Positions 8,177 through 17,307 of a stretch of 64,000 bases of DNA are shown piece after piece. The number at the start of each line of letters is the position of its first letter. Position 1 is the stretch's first letter. The DNA comes from Flammeovirgaceae bacterium UBA6059 (GTDB lineage Bacteria > Bacteroidota > Bacteroidia > Cytophagales > Cyclobacteriaceae). Position numbers and translations under genes: made by a program. The notes below the pieces were generated by a model. The model was given only the letters and a program-made list of their open reading frames with translations. It was not told the DNA's origin and searched no databases. The stretch spans positions 62,001-126,000 of the forward strand of contig DIYH01000046.1 of the NCBI GenBank assembly GCA_002435755.1, read 5' to 3'.

Positions 8177-9451
8177 TTAGTTCGAAAACATCCCCGGCAG
8201 GAACAACGAAATCTCAGGAAACAGTGTGACCAGCGTAAGCACGATCATTGAAACAGTCAAAAAAGGCAAACTCGACTTACTAACTTCAGTCATTGACACC
8301 TTACCAATACTGGAAGCCACAAACAGACAAACACCGACAGGAGGAGTAGTGAGACCAATGATCAAATTGAGCACAGCAATCACAGCAAAATGGATGGGAT
8401 CGACATCTACCGCAATTGCTACTTTTAAGAGTATTGGAAACAGCACCAGCAAAGCAGCAACGGTCTCCATGAATGTGCCAACGAATATCAATAGGATATT
8501 GATCAGCAATAACACCACATACTTATTCTGAGAGAAGTCAAGGATTCCTCCGGCAATTTCCTGCGGCAAACGTTCAATCAGGAGTATCCATCCAAATAAG
8601 TTGGCGAAACCTATCAATACCATCAGCGAGGCTGAGGTCTTCATGGAGTTAACAATGATACCAGGTATACTTTTCCAACTGAGTTTGCGGTATACAAACA
8701 TTCCAACTGCCACGGCATAAAGGACTGCAACCACAGATGCCTCTGTTGGGGTAAATACCCCTCCTATTATCCCAAACAGAATAATGGCGATCATCAGCAA
8801 TGCCCAAAAAGTCTGTGTGAAGCTCTTCCAAATTTGTGAAGACGAACTTCTAGGATGTTTAGGGTATCTCCTGGCACTGGCCATGTAATAAGCAACGGCC
8901 ATCATGCCTACCCCAAGCAACAATCCCGGCATCGCACCTGCTAAAAAAAGCTTACCAACAGATAAACCGCTTAAGGTCGCCGCAATAATCATTGGCACGC
9001 TAGGTGGGATTATGGGTCCTACTGTTGATGAAGACGCTGTAACAGCACAAGAAAACCCCGGATCATATCCTTCCTTTTTCATGGCAGGGATCAACACCGC
9101 CCCGATGCTTGCCGTGTCAGATACAGCTGTACCAGATATGCCTGCGAAAAGCATGGAAGAACCGATATTGGCCAATGACAAACCACCCCTGATATGCCCA
9201 AGCAGATGGTTACAGAAATCAATGATTTTTTCAGTCAGGCCGCCATAGTTCATCAGGTTACCAGCAAGAATAAACCCCGGTATACTTAGTAAGACAAACA
9301 CGTCAATCCCTGCGTACATTTTCATTGGGAGCACAATCAATGGAATACCAGCAACGAGCAGGTAAGCAAGGCAAGCCAATCCGAGCGAAAAGGCAATTGG
9401 AAATCTCAAAAACAGACAAAGCAGAAAAACGACAATCAGTACTACTATCAT
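8177..9451 (-). CDS. TRAP transporter large permease (DctM family)
   Basis: This is a 424-residue membrane protein of about 12 hydrophobic helices with DctM-family motifs, including GGLSLANIGSSMLFAGISG near 86-104 and a repeated long hydrophobic architecture. It forms the sodium-driven translocation channel of a tripartite ATP-independent periplasmic transporter. It overlaps the small-permease gene by four bases (ATGA), which in turn overlaps the binding-protein gene, so this is a tight three-gene operon. Substrates of this family are organic acids, including sugar acids. The substrate is not determined here, but an acid derived from algal sugars would fit the neighbourhood. Confidence 0.95.
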   Translation of the reverse strand: MIVVLIVVFLLCLFLRFPIAFSLGLACLAYLLVAGIPLIVLPMKMYAGIDVFVLLSIPGFILAGNLMNYGGLTEKIIDFCNHLLGHIRGGLSLANIGSSMLFAGISGTAVSDTASIGAVLIPAMKKEGYDPGFSCAVTASSSTVGPIIPPSVPMIIAATLSGLSVGKLFLAGAMPGLLLGVGMMAVAYYMASARRYPKHPRSSSSQIWKSFTQTFWALLMIAIILFGIIGGVFTPTEASVVAVLYAVAVGMFVYRKLSWKSIPGIIVNSMKTSASLMVLIGFANLFGWILLIERLPQEIAGGILDFSQNKYVVLLLINILLIFVGTFMETVAALLVLFPILLKVAIAVDVDPIHFAVIAVLNLIIGLTTPPVGVCLFVASSIGKVSMTEVSKSSLPFLTVSMIVLTLVTLFPEISLFLPGMFSN

Positions 9452-9903
9452 TTTTTACCTCCAATTTGCATTGAGATGTCCCTGACGCTATAAAAAGCAA
9501 TAGACAAAGGCATGATTAGAATACTTGCAAAAGCCCACGCCATTGGCATGGGAATGCTCGGCGATTTTTCGTTGATGCCCAACTGAACGAAAGAAAAAGC
9601 CTGAATACCTACAATGACGAACAATCCTGTCACTAAAATAGGCACCATTATATCGATCACCCTTTGGAAATTGAATGACATCCTTGTGTAGAAGAAATCG
9701 AGAAACACGTACTCGTTATCCTTGACGGCCAGGCCTGCCGAAAAACTCATGGCATAAATGAAGAAGAAGCGAGAAGCCTCTTCCGTCCAGGACGGGGCGC
9801 TGGTCATAAAAAACCTGGCGTAAATCTGAAAAAGCACAGACGTAATAAATGCTAATGCACTGAGAAGTGTAGCTAGCTGCAGTATGCGTGTAATCATCCT
9901 CAT
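9448..9903 (-). CDS. TRAP transporter small permease (DctQ family)
   Basis: This is a 151-residue protein with four transmembrane helices and the family segment SWTEEASRFFFIYAMSFSAGL near 38-58, where the WxEE motif is typical of DctQ subunits. It links the periplasmic binding protein to the large permease. It overlaps both neighbours by four bases. Confidence 0.93.
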   Translation of the reverse strand: MRMITRILQLATLLSALAFITSVLFQIYARFFMTSAPSWTEEASRFFFIYAMSFSAGLAVKDNEYVFLDFFYTRMSFNFQRVIDIMVPILVTGLFVIVGIQAFSFVQLGINEKSPSIPMPMAWAFASILIMPLSIAFYSVRDISMQIGGKK

Positions 9904-10886
9904 TCCCAGCTTGCTTTCATTTCTATAATTTGTTCATATACTTCTTGCATATCGGGGGATAAGCTTTCCCGCAATGCACTGACCGCCTTATTGGCAAAAG
10001 CAGCCTTATCCACTTCGATCAGTTGCATGCCCTGATCAAGCAGTTTTTGTCTTACGTTCTTTTGTTCCTGTTCGTAGACTTGCAGGGCATAGGTCTGCAT
10101 CTCGAGAGCGCAAGCATCGAATATCCGCTGTAGATCTTCTGGTAATGCCTGATACTGTTTTTCTCCAATCACTGGATAAGTCCAACTCACAACATGTGCC
10201 GTGAGGTTCACATATTCCTGCACCTCAGAAAAGCCCTGGCTGTAAATCAAAGCCAAGGGATTCTCCTGTGCCTCCACAGTACCTTGCTGAAGTGCTGTAA
10301 AGACTTCCGAGTAAGCCATTGGAGTAGGTTTGGCGCCACAGGCCTGCCATGCCGTCACAAAAGAAGGGATACTTGGCACACGGAGAATAAGTCCCTGCAG
10401 TTCATCCGGGTGCTTGATAGGTCGATTGGAGGTAAGGTGTCTTGCTCCTGCCGGTAGATAGCCAATCACCCTAAGGTCGGTCTTATCCCTGATCTCCCGC
10501 TCTATCTGCTTACCAATCGGACTTTTGATCAATCTGGTCATCTCATCCGTGTCTTTGATTAAAAAGGGCATCTCACAGAAGGCGGCAATTTCGATCCAAT
10601 TGTTGAGCATCGAACTGGTAGAGGTCATATCAATCACCCCTGATTGGATTAAACGTATCGCTTCGACCTCCTTGGCCAACTGCTCAGAGTGGTAGATTTC
10701 CAGCTTTATACGACCGTCAGATTTGGTTTCCAGTAACTCGGAAAAGTAAGCGAACGACTTGTACCAGGAATGATTATCGTTCACCAAAAGGCTGGCCCGT
10801 AGTAGATATTCTGGACGATTCTTTTGTGCACAACTCAAGACAAAGCCTAAGCAAAAAAGAATAAGAATAAGTCTGGTTCGGGTCAA
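9900..10886 (-). CDS. TRAP transporter substrate-binding lipoprotein (DctP family)
   Basis: This is a 328-residue DctP-type binding protein. The N-terminus is a lipoprotein signal with lipobox VLSC (Cys at 19), so it would be tethered in the periplasm. The ligand-binding arginine lies in the LRVPS segment near 166, and the QGTVEAQENP segment near 204-213 is a family hallmark. The Arg indicates a carboxylate-bearing ligand. It is the first gene of the TRAP operon. About 220 bases separate it from the divergent DUF1080 gene, a region that must hold both promoters. Within DctP the uronate or aldonate group seems more likely than C4-dicarboxylates from context only. Confidence 0.93.
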   Translation of the reverse strand: MTRTRLILILFCLGFVLSCAQKNRPEYLLRASLLVNDNHSWYKSFAYFSELLETKSDGRIKLEIYHSEQLAKEVEAIRLIQSGVIDMTSTSSMLNNWIEIAAFCEMPFLIKDTDEMTRLIKSPIGKQIEREIRDKTDLRVIGYLPAGARHLTSNRPIKHPDELQGLILRVPSIPSFVTAWQACGAKPTPMAYSEVFTALQQGTVEAQENPLALIYSQGFSEVQEYVNLTAHVVSWTYPVIGEKQYQALPEDLQRIFDACALEMQTYALQVYEQEQKNVRQKLLDQGMQLIEVDKAAFANKAVSALRESLSPDMQEVYEQIIEMKASWE

Positions 10887-11103
10887 GCTGAGATCAGTTT
10901 AGACGATCATTCTTCGATAAATAAATATAGGCCACTCCTTACTGAATACTAGGATTTCACCATTAACGGAAAAGTAGAAAAGGCCCTATTTCATCCTGAG
11001 GCCGTATTGTTCAGTTATTGCTCAGTTGATCCCACTTTGAGCGAAGCGGTCTTACTCTAATTTTGACGCTCATCATTTGAGTACCCCAATAATCGTAATC
11101 ATC

Positions 11104-11985
11104 ATGAAGCCATTCCTCATCCTATTTTCAATGGTATTATTCAGGGCTTGCACTTCCATAAATGCACAAGAACAGGAACAGTGGACACAGTTGCTTGACA
11201 GAGACCTTACCCATTGGGACAACTACCTGAGTTATCGATTTCCCGCAGGATACAAGGGAGAACAACCGACGGATGAAGAAGGCAATCCCATCCCTCCTAT
11301 CGGAGAGAACAAAGATGAATACGGTGTATTCCAAGTGATTGAAGAGGACGGGTCACCGGTGCTCCATGTCAGCGGGGAAATATATGGTGCTGTCACTAGT
11401 AAGAAAGAGTACGCCAACTATCACCTAAGACTCAAAGTGAAATGGGGATCGAAAAAATACCCACCCAGAGAGGACCTACTCAAAGATTCGGGATTGCTCT
11501 ATCATGCTACCGGGCCTCATGGCAGATCTTACTGGCGTACCTGGATGCGATCACAGGAATTCCAGATCATGGAAGGACATTTTGGAGACTACTGGTTGAC
11601 AGAAACAGCGATTGACGTACGCGCCTACCCTACTGAGGCTATTATGAGCCAGGTGGCAGATGTCAGCCAACCTTTTATTCCGATAGGTGTTGGTGAAAAA
11701 AATCCGGGCTACTGCATGCGCAGTGCGAATTATGAAAAGTCTCCAGGAGAGTGGAACACCATTGAGCTGATCTGCTTTGAAGACAAAAGCATCCATATCG
11801 TCAATGGAGAGGTGGTCATGGTACTTCGCAACTCAAGATATGTAGATGAGAATGGCAACAAAGTTCCATTGACCAAAGGTAAAATCCAGTTACAAAGTGA
11901 GGCTGCCGAGGTTTACTTCAAAGACATTGAGATCAGAGATCTGGAAGCCATCCCGGCAGAGTTTGTGCAATACTATGCTCAATAA
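11104..11985 (+). CDS. Secreted DUF1080 / 3-keto-disaccharide hydrolase-family protein
   Basis: This is a concanavalin-like jelly-roll protein of the DUF1080 family, which includes 3-keto-glycoside hydrolases and many uncharacterised secreted sugar-active proteins. The frame opens at a TTG at 11077, but ATG at 11104 places a normal signal peptide (FLILFSMVLF core) at the N-terminus, so I use it. Cleavage probably occurs near INA-QEQ. Family features include a GLLYHATGPHG segment, EFQIMEGHFGDYW, and the closing KIQLQSEAAEVYFKDIEIR strand. It is divergent from the TRAP operon. No catalytic assignment is certain. It may bind or hydrolyse a modified sugar. Confidence 0.8.
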   Translation: MKPFLILFSMVLFRACTSINAQEQEQWTQLLDRDLTHWDNYLSYRFPAGYKGEQPTDEEGNPIPPIGENKDEYGVFQVIEEDGSPVLHVSGEIYGAVTSKKEYANYHLRLKVKWGSKKYPPREDLLKDSGLLYHATGPHGRSYWRTWMRSQEFQIMEGHFGDYWLTETAIDVRAYPTEAIMSQVADVSQPFIPIGVGEKNPGYCMRSANYEKSPGEWNTIELICFEDKSIHIVNGEVVMVLRNSRYVDENGNKVPLTKGKIQLQSEAAEVYFKDIEIRDLEAIPAEFVQYYAQ

Positions 11986-12035
11986 AATCCTTCGGCAGTA
12001 TTCATAAAGCGTAATCCTCTGAATATCCGGGCGTT

Positions 12036-12365
12036 TTACTCAGACATATGCCGCGTCAACATTATCATAAACCTTGATCCCTTTGATTTTTCCAGTTTCC
12101 TTATTGATGTCGTAGATAGAGACGCCAGCCTGTGATTTGAAGACGGCTGAACCCCATACTTCGCAGACATATTCTCAGTAAACGTTGTTGCCTCTTTGTC
12201 GGGGACTTGGTTGTGAAACTTCATGAAATTGAAATTCGTAGACGCTCGACAATTTATTCTTGATAAGCGTCTTTTTAGAAGATGAATGGACGATTTTAAA
12301 AGAAAGAGTTCATCAGACTCAGGTAAATCAATCTCATTGAACTCTTCTAAAAACATCAGTTTCAA
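12036..12365 (-). pseudogene. Probable frameshifted small gene (NTF2/SnoaL-like C-terminus)
   Basis: A 109-residue frame starts at 12365 with an ATGA overlap to the cupin stop, a normal coupled arrangement. After about residue 70, however, its composition becomes poor (NHRLASLSTTSIRKLEKSKG). In the adjacent minus-strand frame, from about 12177 to the TGA at 12042-12040, there is a protein-like segment containing EYVCEVWGSAVFKSQAG, SIYDINKETGKIKGI and KVYDNVDAAYV. This is the kind of closing beta-sheet seen in NTF2-like proteins. The simplest reading is one gene broken by a frameshift near 12170-12190. The family label is tentative. Confidence 0.45.
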
Positions 12366-12796
12366 CCTTCGTAAATATCAAACTCTGCATTGATAGACTT
12401 CATCAATGCTGCATCCTCAAAATCACTATCTGTCATTTTTGAGAGTTTTTCTAAGTAGAGATCAAATTGACCATTTTTAAAAATTGAGAGCATTTTCCCG
12501 CCCTTTTCACATTTAGCTTCATGCCAGACATTTGGGGGAACGGTAATGGTATCACCAGCTTTAGCAATGATTGTTTGGTCGTCAAAAATTAGCTCTACGT
12601 CTCCTTCAAGAATATAGAAAACCTCAGTCATGATTTTGTGATGATGTCTGCCCAGGTGAAAGCCTGGCTTCAATGTGTCTTCAACAAACGACAGTTCACC
12701 ATTCGTGTGATGGGAAGAGAGCTTAATAAAACAATGATCCTGAGCATAGTTGTAATTATCGCCTTCTCCGTTTCTAATAACTTCCATTTCTTTCAT
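12362..12796 (-). CDS. Cupin-domain protein
   Basis: This is a 144-residue single-domain cupin with no signal peptide. Cupin motif 1 is at about 45-66 (PGFHLGRHHHKIMTEVFYIL, giving two or three His and a Glu as metal ligands). Motif 2 is at about 82-95 (AGDTITVPPNVWHEA). It is probably a small metal-dependent sugar or oxidoreductase-linked protein, but no reaction can be assigned. ATG at 12787 is an alternative start. It is the only clearly intact member of a run whose neighbours (12036-12365, 12841-13157 and 13154-13724) are all damaged. Confidence 0.8.
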   Translation of the reverse strand: MKEMEVIRNGEGDNYNYAQDHCFIKLSSHHTNGELSFVEDTLKPGFHLGRHHHKIMTEVFYILEGDVELIFDDQTIIAKAGDTITVPPNVWHEAKCEKGGKMLSIFKNGQFDLYLEKLSKMTDSDFEDAALMKSINAEFDIYEG

Positions 12797-12840
12797 TTTT
12801 CCAATTGTTTAGTTTTTAGTGATTTATCCAGATCTATTCT

Positions 12841-13157
12841 CTAATTGCCATGATCGGCTATACCAGTTTTGATATCCAGGATCATTTCGTACACACTTTT
12901 ATGCGGTCTTCCAAAAGCTTTTTCAAAATCCGAAGCGATATCATATGCACCTAGGTGCCTAGGGCTGTATCAAAATCCGCTCTGCTATTATAATTTCCCC
13001 TTCGATTTTCAATTCCCAGGTGTTTAGCTTTTTCAGGTGTGCTGGCTATGCCTACTACTTGATCTTTTCCTATTGCTGTGATTAGGACATTTGCGATAGC
13101 AGCACCGAGTTGTCCACTTGCTGATGTTACTGCTATTTTCATGGTAATTGTTGTCAA
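12841..13157 (-). pseudogene. Internally deleted NmrA/QorB-type NAD(P)-binding oxidoreductase
   Basis: The 5' part encodes an intact nucleotide-binding start (MKIAVTSASGQLGAAIAN, then VVGIASTPEKAKHLGI), as in NmrA/QorB atypical short-chain dehydrogenases of about 290 residues. The frame stops at 12951 after 68 codons. Just beyond, in another frame and ending at TAG 12843-12841, is a typical C-terminus of the same family (AYDIASDFEKAFGRPHKSVY, then EMILDIKTGIADHGN). About 190 middle residues are missing, so an internal deletion and frameshift have inactivated the gene. It starts inside the stop of the MsrQ-like gene. Confidence 0.75.
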
Positions 13158-13724
13158 GCTTTTGCTAATCGATATCCAATGATTTTTTCTTTGATGATGG
13201 GTAGTCTTATGATGAAACCCAGGCCAACCACTATGGCATAGATTATCCAGGTCTTCTCTAGAATCGCTACATGTAGTAGGCTTAAGAAGATGGCAGCATA
13301 CGCGAATCGTTGGAGCTTTTTCCAGCTGGATTTTAGTCGCTTCATCGATTTCCTATTGGAAGTAATGAAAAGGGGAATCAAAATCAATGTGGCTACAAAA
13401 CCTGCCACGTAGTTCACCTGCGTAAATGTCTCAAAAAAACCTTCTGCCCAGATAAACAGGATGAAATGGAGAAAGCTCCATACTGCTGTAGCTACACCCA
13501 TTGCTTGTCTCACAAAAAGGTTGGTTACCCCAAAAAAGTATGAAGAACGGAGTACAGGTAAGTACGGCTGTCATCCACCTGATGGCGAACTCACCGGAGA
13601 TATGGTAGAGCATGTCTACATTGCCTTCGCCCTTCTCTATTAATAAACTTAACAAGGGGATTAGCGGCAAAGTCGCTAAAACCGCTACGATCATACACCC
13701 GTAATTTCTTTTGAGGAAAGTCAT
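13154..13724 (-). pseudogene. Frameshifted MsrQ/ferric-reductase-like membrane protein
   Basis: Two overlapping frames together encode one haem-type membrane protein. The upstream frame (13724 to 13431) gives ISGEFAIRWMTAVLTCTPFF. The downstream frame (13513 to 13154) gives RQAMGVATAVWSFLHFILFI, ITSNRKSMKRLKSSWKKLQR and LLHVAI. Removing one base from the run of six A at 13532-13537 (T on the coding strand) joins them as ...FILFGVTNLFVRQAMG..., matching the MsrQ/YedZ layout with His in the second and later helices. Either this is a genuine +1 frameshift in a homopolymer, or a sequencing or assembly error. Confidence 0.75.
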
Positions 13725-13966
13725 GCTACTTTTCTATTTTCAGTTATTCCAGTTCCTTTTCCTATTGAGCTGTTTACTTCTTGAACTGCCTAATCACTCC
13801 TATTGGCTAGCCGATTTTTGAATGACTTTTCGTTTGGTATGGCCTGGTTTTAAACAGCCCAGACTTCCTTTTTTGATTGTTCTAATTCTAGAATAGTTCA
13901 AAATTGATCCATTCAGATAGCACTTCGGTTATCAAAATGATGACAAGAATGGTAAAAGTGTAACTA

Positions 13967-14842
13967 CTAAAAGAGTTGCTGTCTAAAATTAAGAGGGGTT
14001 GTGCCTGTTTGCTTTTTAAAAAATTTCACAAGGTTGGAAGGCTCATCGAATCCAGTTTTGTAGCTGATTTCCTTTATTGACAAAGAGGTTGAGGCTAGGT
14101 ATCTCTTGACCTCTACGGTTACAAATTCGTCGATAAATTTCTTGGTTGTTTTACCAGTGAACCGCTTAACAATTTCATTGAGCGTTTTATAGGAAACGAA
14201 CAGATTCGAAGCATATACCTTTGAATTTCTATGACTTACGTAATCCGATTCAAGATTATTTTTGAACTTCCCAAAGATTTCCAGCCAATGTGAATCTTCT
14301 CGATCCGGGGATGCCGATGACTTGGCACGCTCTGCCTTAAGCAGCAAAACATGAAGCAAGGCGCGAAGAATGTTGACATTGGCTTTATCACCCAACATAT
14401 ACTCTCGTTGCAACTCTTTGATCGAATCATTGATGCCACCTAAACCCATTTCTTGTTGGGTCAATATCGGTGATTCGATATGGTAATTAAATAACCGATT
14501 GAGCTGAAGGTTTCCCTGAAGCAGGAAGTCGCTATTGGCAAATAGATCGTTGAATACAACGCAAATCCCTTCGACATGATCCAACATCCTATCGAAGCTA
14601 TGAACCTGATTTTTCGCGATAAACAGGCAACTCCCGGCCGATATTTTGTATCGACGAAAATCTACATAGTGAGCATATGAACCTCTGGTCACAATCAGGA
14701 TGAGAAAAAACTGGATCCTATGGAAAGAGAATGGATCGTGGCTTCTTGTTTTTTTCAAATTGGCCGATAGCTGGATGAAATCCAGCACTTCAATATCAAG
14801 TTGCTTCCGCCGATCATAGTTGACTTTTGGTATGTCTTTCAT
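13967..14842 (-). CDS. AraC-family transcriptional regulator
   Basis: This is a 291-residue regulator. The N-terminal cupin-like sensor includes HRIQFFLILIVTRGSYAHYV at about 42-61 and an SAGSCLFIAKNQVHSF stretch near 68-83. The C-terminal HTH_18 unit covers about 190-288 (YKTLNEIVKRFTGKTTKKF, then LSIKEISYKTGFDEPSNLVKFFKKQTG). It lies 240 bases upstream of the decayed MsrQ-like/QorB-like/cupin run, on the same strand, and was probably the regulator of that operon. The regulator itself shows no damage. Confidence 0.9.
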   Translation of the reverse strand: MKDIPKVNYDRRKQLDIEVLDFIQLSANLKKTRSHDPFSFHRIQFFLILIVTRGSYAHYVDFRRYKISAGSCLFIAKNQVHSFDRMLDHVEGICVVFNDLFANSDFLLQGNLQLNRLFNYHIESPILTQQEMGLGGINDSIKELQREYMLGDKANVNILRALLHVLLLKAERAKSSASPDREDSHWLEIFGKFKNNLESDYVSHRNSKVYASNLFVSYKTLNEIVKRFTGKTTKKFIDEFVTVEVKRYLASTSLSIKEISYKTGFDEPSNLVKFFKKQTGTTPLNFRQQLF

Positions 14843-15019
14843 TGCTATGCAAGATGATGTAAAATACCAGAAATGATCAAGTTGTCTAATTAGGATGGTT
14901 CACCCAATTAAGAGCAGAAAAGCTTCCACAAGAGTTAGTGCTAAACTATCCTTGGTAATTTCTCATCTAAATACAGATATATCACACAATTCCTCCTTTC
15001 AAACCTGCTAAACAACTCA

Positions 15020-15715
15020 TTAAAACAAGATAATAAACAGATTGGCGATAGCATGAACACCAATGGGAAGGTTTAAGTCTTTATGCCACAGGTAGAGCGC
15101 AGAAAACAATATCCCGTTCAATCCAAGAAAAAGAGTTCCTTGAGTCAGTCCTCCATAGGCCATCAAATCATGAATAAGTATCCATGAAACAATAGGCAAA
15201 ACCAGATACAAAAACCTGTTCAAGCCAAGAGATTTCAATGAAGTAATCCCAAAACCGCGATACACGATTTCCTCACAGAAAGCAGCATTGATCGATATGA
15301 AAATCCATGAGATGAGCTCACCAGAAGTAGATAGTGTTGGACTGAATAGTCCGTTTGAGATAGTTTCTAAACTTAATGTCGTATTCGCTTTGAGAAAGTA
15401 GAAAAGCAACCCCACTAAGAATAATGAAGTCAATACGATCATTGATTTCTTGAGATCATTGTTGTAGCCAATAGCCGACAAGTCAAGTCTATTGGCTCTC
15501 AAGAATACCAACGTAACAACCAGACTTATCCAATGAAGTATGATCAAGGGAACCCAACCAGCTACATAGTGCTCATGATCACTTATGTTAGCAATCGAAT
15601 CAGGTATGACTGATCTGATAAAGGGAATAATGTTGAAGTAGTACTGTAGCCTGTAGACGAGGGGTATGGCCAACAGTAATACTATAGTCTGAATTATCGG
15701 TATTCTGGGTCGCAT
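15020..15715 (-). CDS. CPBP-family intramembrane metalloprotease
   Basis: This is a 231-residue multi-helix membrane protein with the CPBP/CAAX protease motifs. EExxxR appears as E148-E149-I-V-Y-R153. A histidine lies in the next helix at H182 (ILIHD), and N200 and H221 in the last helices are candidate metal ligands. There are about seven or eight hydrophobic helices. Physiological substrates are unknown. It stands alone between the AraC regulator and the ALDH operon, with about 120 bases of non-coding DNA on its upstream side. Confidence 0.9.
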   Translation of the reverse strand: MRPRIPIIQTIVLLLAIPLVYRLQYYFNIIPFIRSVIPDSIANISDHEHYVAGWVPLIILHWISLVVTLVFLRANRLDLSAIGYNNDLKKSMIVLTSLFLVGLLFYFLKANTTLSLETISNGLFSPTLSTSGELISWIFISINAAFCEEIVYRGFGITSLKSLGLNRFLYLVLPIVSWILIHDLMAYGGLTQGTLFLGLNGILFSALYLWHKDLNLPIGVHAIANLFIILF

Positions 15716-15832
15716 TAATCTATGCCGTTCAAAACAAGAACCACCGGAATGTTAATATCGAATAAGGATTCACAGGGTAGTCGTAAGGCATCAACAAATC
15801 ACTCTAAAGGGACGTCACGAAACGCAAAGTGC

Positions 15833-17290
15833 TTAGTCAGAATAGTCCATGTAGATGGTCCTTTTCTGCATATGAGCTTCAATGCCGTAAATGCCATCTT
15901 CACCGGCTACACCGGATGTCTTGTGACCTGAGTGATATCCCTGTATATAGCCCGTGATGTGCTTATTGATAAAAATAGTACCCATTTGCAATTCATTGAT
16001 TGCCTTGAAATGACGCTTGTAGTTATTGGTGTAGAGGTAAGCCGAAAGTCCTTCTTCACGCTTATTTGTTAATGCAAGGGCTTCTTCGAAACCTGATACC
16101 TTCATTACAGGCATCACAGGAGCGAAAAGCTCGGATTGCACCGTAGGGTCACCATCCTTGACATTGGTCAAAATGGTAGGAGCATACCAGTTACCTTGCC
16201 CGAAATAGTCGCCTTCCGGACGATCACCACCCAATACAAGCTCGGCACCCTTCGCCACATTTTCTTTCACTAGTTCAGCAGCACGATCAAGTCCGGTGGT
16301 GCTGACATTAGGCCCCATATTAATAGCTACATCCATGGGATCTCCGACGGTTACTTTCTTGGTACGTTGGATCAATTTATCCGTGAACTCATCTGCAATC
16401 TTTTCATCGACCATCACCATTTCATTACAGATGCACACCTGACCACAGTTGGCATATCTTGATATCACTGCCGCTTCTACTGCCTTGTCAATATCCACGT
16501 CATCACATACGATAAATGGAGCCTTACCGCCCAGTTCCAGAATAAGACCCGTGATATTTTGGGCAGCTGCCCGGTACATCGCACGCCCTGCATTGGTGCT
16601 GCCCGTGAGACTGATCAATTTAGTAATTGGGCTCTCGATCAATTTGGCAGCAGTACCTACATCCTTGGTTGCCACCATATTGACCACCCCTTTGGGAAGG
16701 CCTGCATCATGGACAAGGCGACAAAACCCAGATGCTGTGGTGGGAGTCAGGTCATGAGGTTTGATAATGACCGTATTGCCTGTTGCAAGACCAGGACCTA
16801 GTTTTCTGCCTATTAGAGCCAATGGGTAGTTAAATGCACATAAGGCCACCATGACACCATAAGGTACCTTATGAATAGCCAGATGTTCATTGGGAAGCTC
16901 AGACGGGAAGATAGAGCCCTCAATACGCCTTGCAGCCTCTGCAGCATAAGTCATATACCGGATCGTATCATCTACCTCGAACAGAGCTTCAGTGTAGGTC
17001 TTACCCTGCTCAAAAACAAGGAGCTTCGCGAAATGCTCCTTTTCATCTCTGAGTCGATCCGCAATAGCATAGATATAATTTGCCCTTGTTTGTGCGGGCA
17101 ATAGCTGCCAGGAGAGTTGGGCTTTTTCAGAAGTCTCAAGCGCATATTGTACGTCTGACTCGTTGCAGGCAGTTACCGTTGCATAAACTCTGTTATTCAC
17201 AGGGTTTTGTACCTCAATTCTTTCTCTGATCTCTGAATCAAGCCATTCGCCATTGATATAACAAGGATAGTGTTGAATAGTATCGTTCAT
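15833..17290 (-). CDS. Aldehyde dehydrogenase (lactaldehyde/succinate-semialdehyde type)
   Basis: This is a 485-residue NAD(P)-dependent aldehyde dehydrogenase. Catalytic Cys286 lies in GQVCICNE, general base Glu252 in LELGGKAP, and oxyanion Asn154 in AFNYP. It is last in a five-gene minus-strand operon after an enoyl-CoA hydratase, two CaiB/BaiF CoA-transferases and a solute-binding-protein-like gene. Sequence motifs are close to the second ALDH in this window (33428-34882), suggesting old duplication within the lactaldehyde-dehydrogenase-like group. The aldehyde used is unknown. Formaldehyde is unlikely for this subgroup. Confidence 0.92.
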   Translation of the reverse strand: MNDTIQHYPCYINGEWLDSEIRERIEVQNPVNNRVYATVTACNESDVQYALETSEKAQLSWQLLPAQTRANYIYAIADRLRDEKEHFAKLLVFEQGKTYTEALFEVDDTIRYMTYAAEAARRIEGSIFPSELPNEHLAIHKVPYGVMVALCAFNYPLALIGRKLGPGLATGNTVIIKPHDLTPTTASGFCRLVHDAGLPKGVVNMVATKDVGTAAKLIESPITKLISLTGSTNAGRAMYRAAAQNITGLILELGGKAPFIVCDDVDIDKAVEAAVISRYANCGQVCICNEMVMVDEKIADEFTDKLIQRTKKVTVGDPMDVAINMGPNVSTTGLDRAAELVKENVAKGAELVLGGDRPEGDYFGQGNWYAPTILTNVKDGDPTVQSELFAPVMPVMKVSGFEEALALTNKREEGLSAYLYTNNYKRHFKAINELQMGTIFINKHITGYIQGYHSGHKTSGVAGEDGIYGIEAHMQKRTIYMDYSD

Positions 17291-17307
17291 TATTGGGTAA
17301 TGTTTAG

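Noticed and set aside
15722..15931. 69-codon plus-strand ORF between the CPBP protease and the ALDH
   Set aside because: It overlaps the ALDH 3' end by about 100 bases and its protein is compositionally random.
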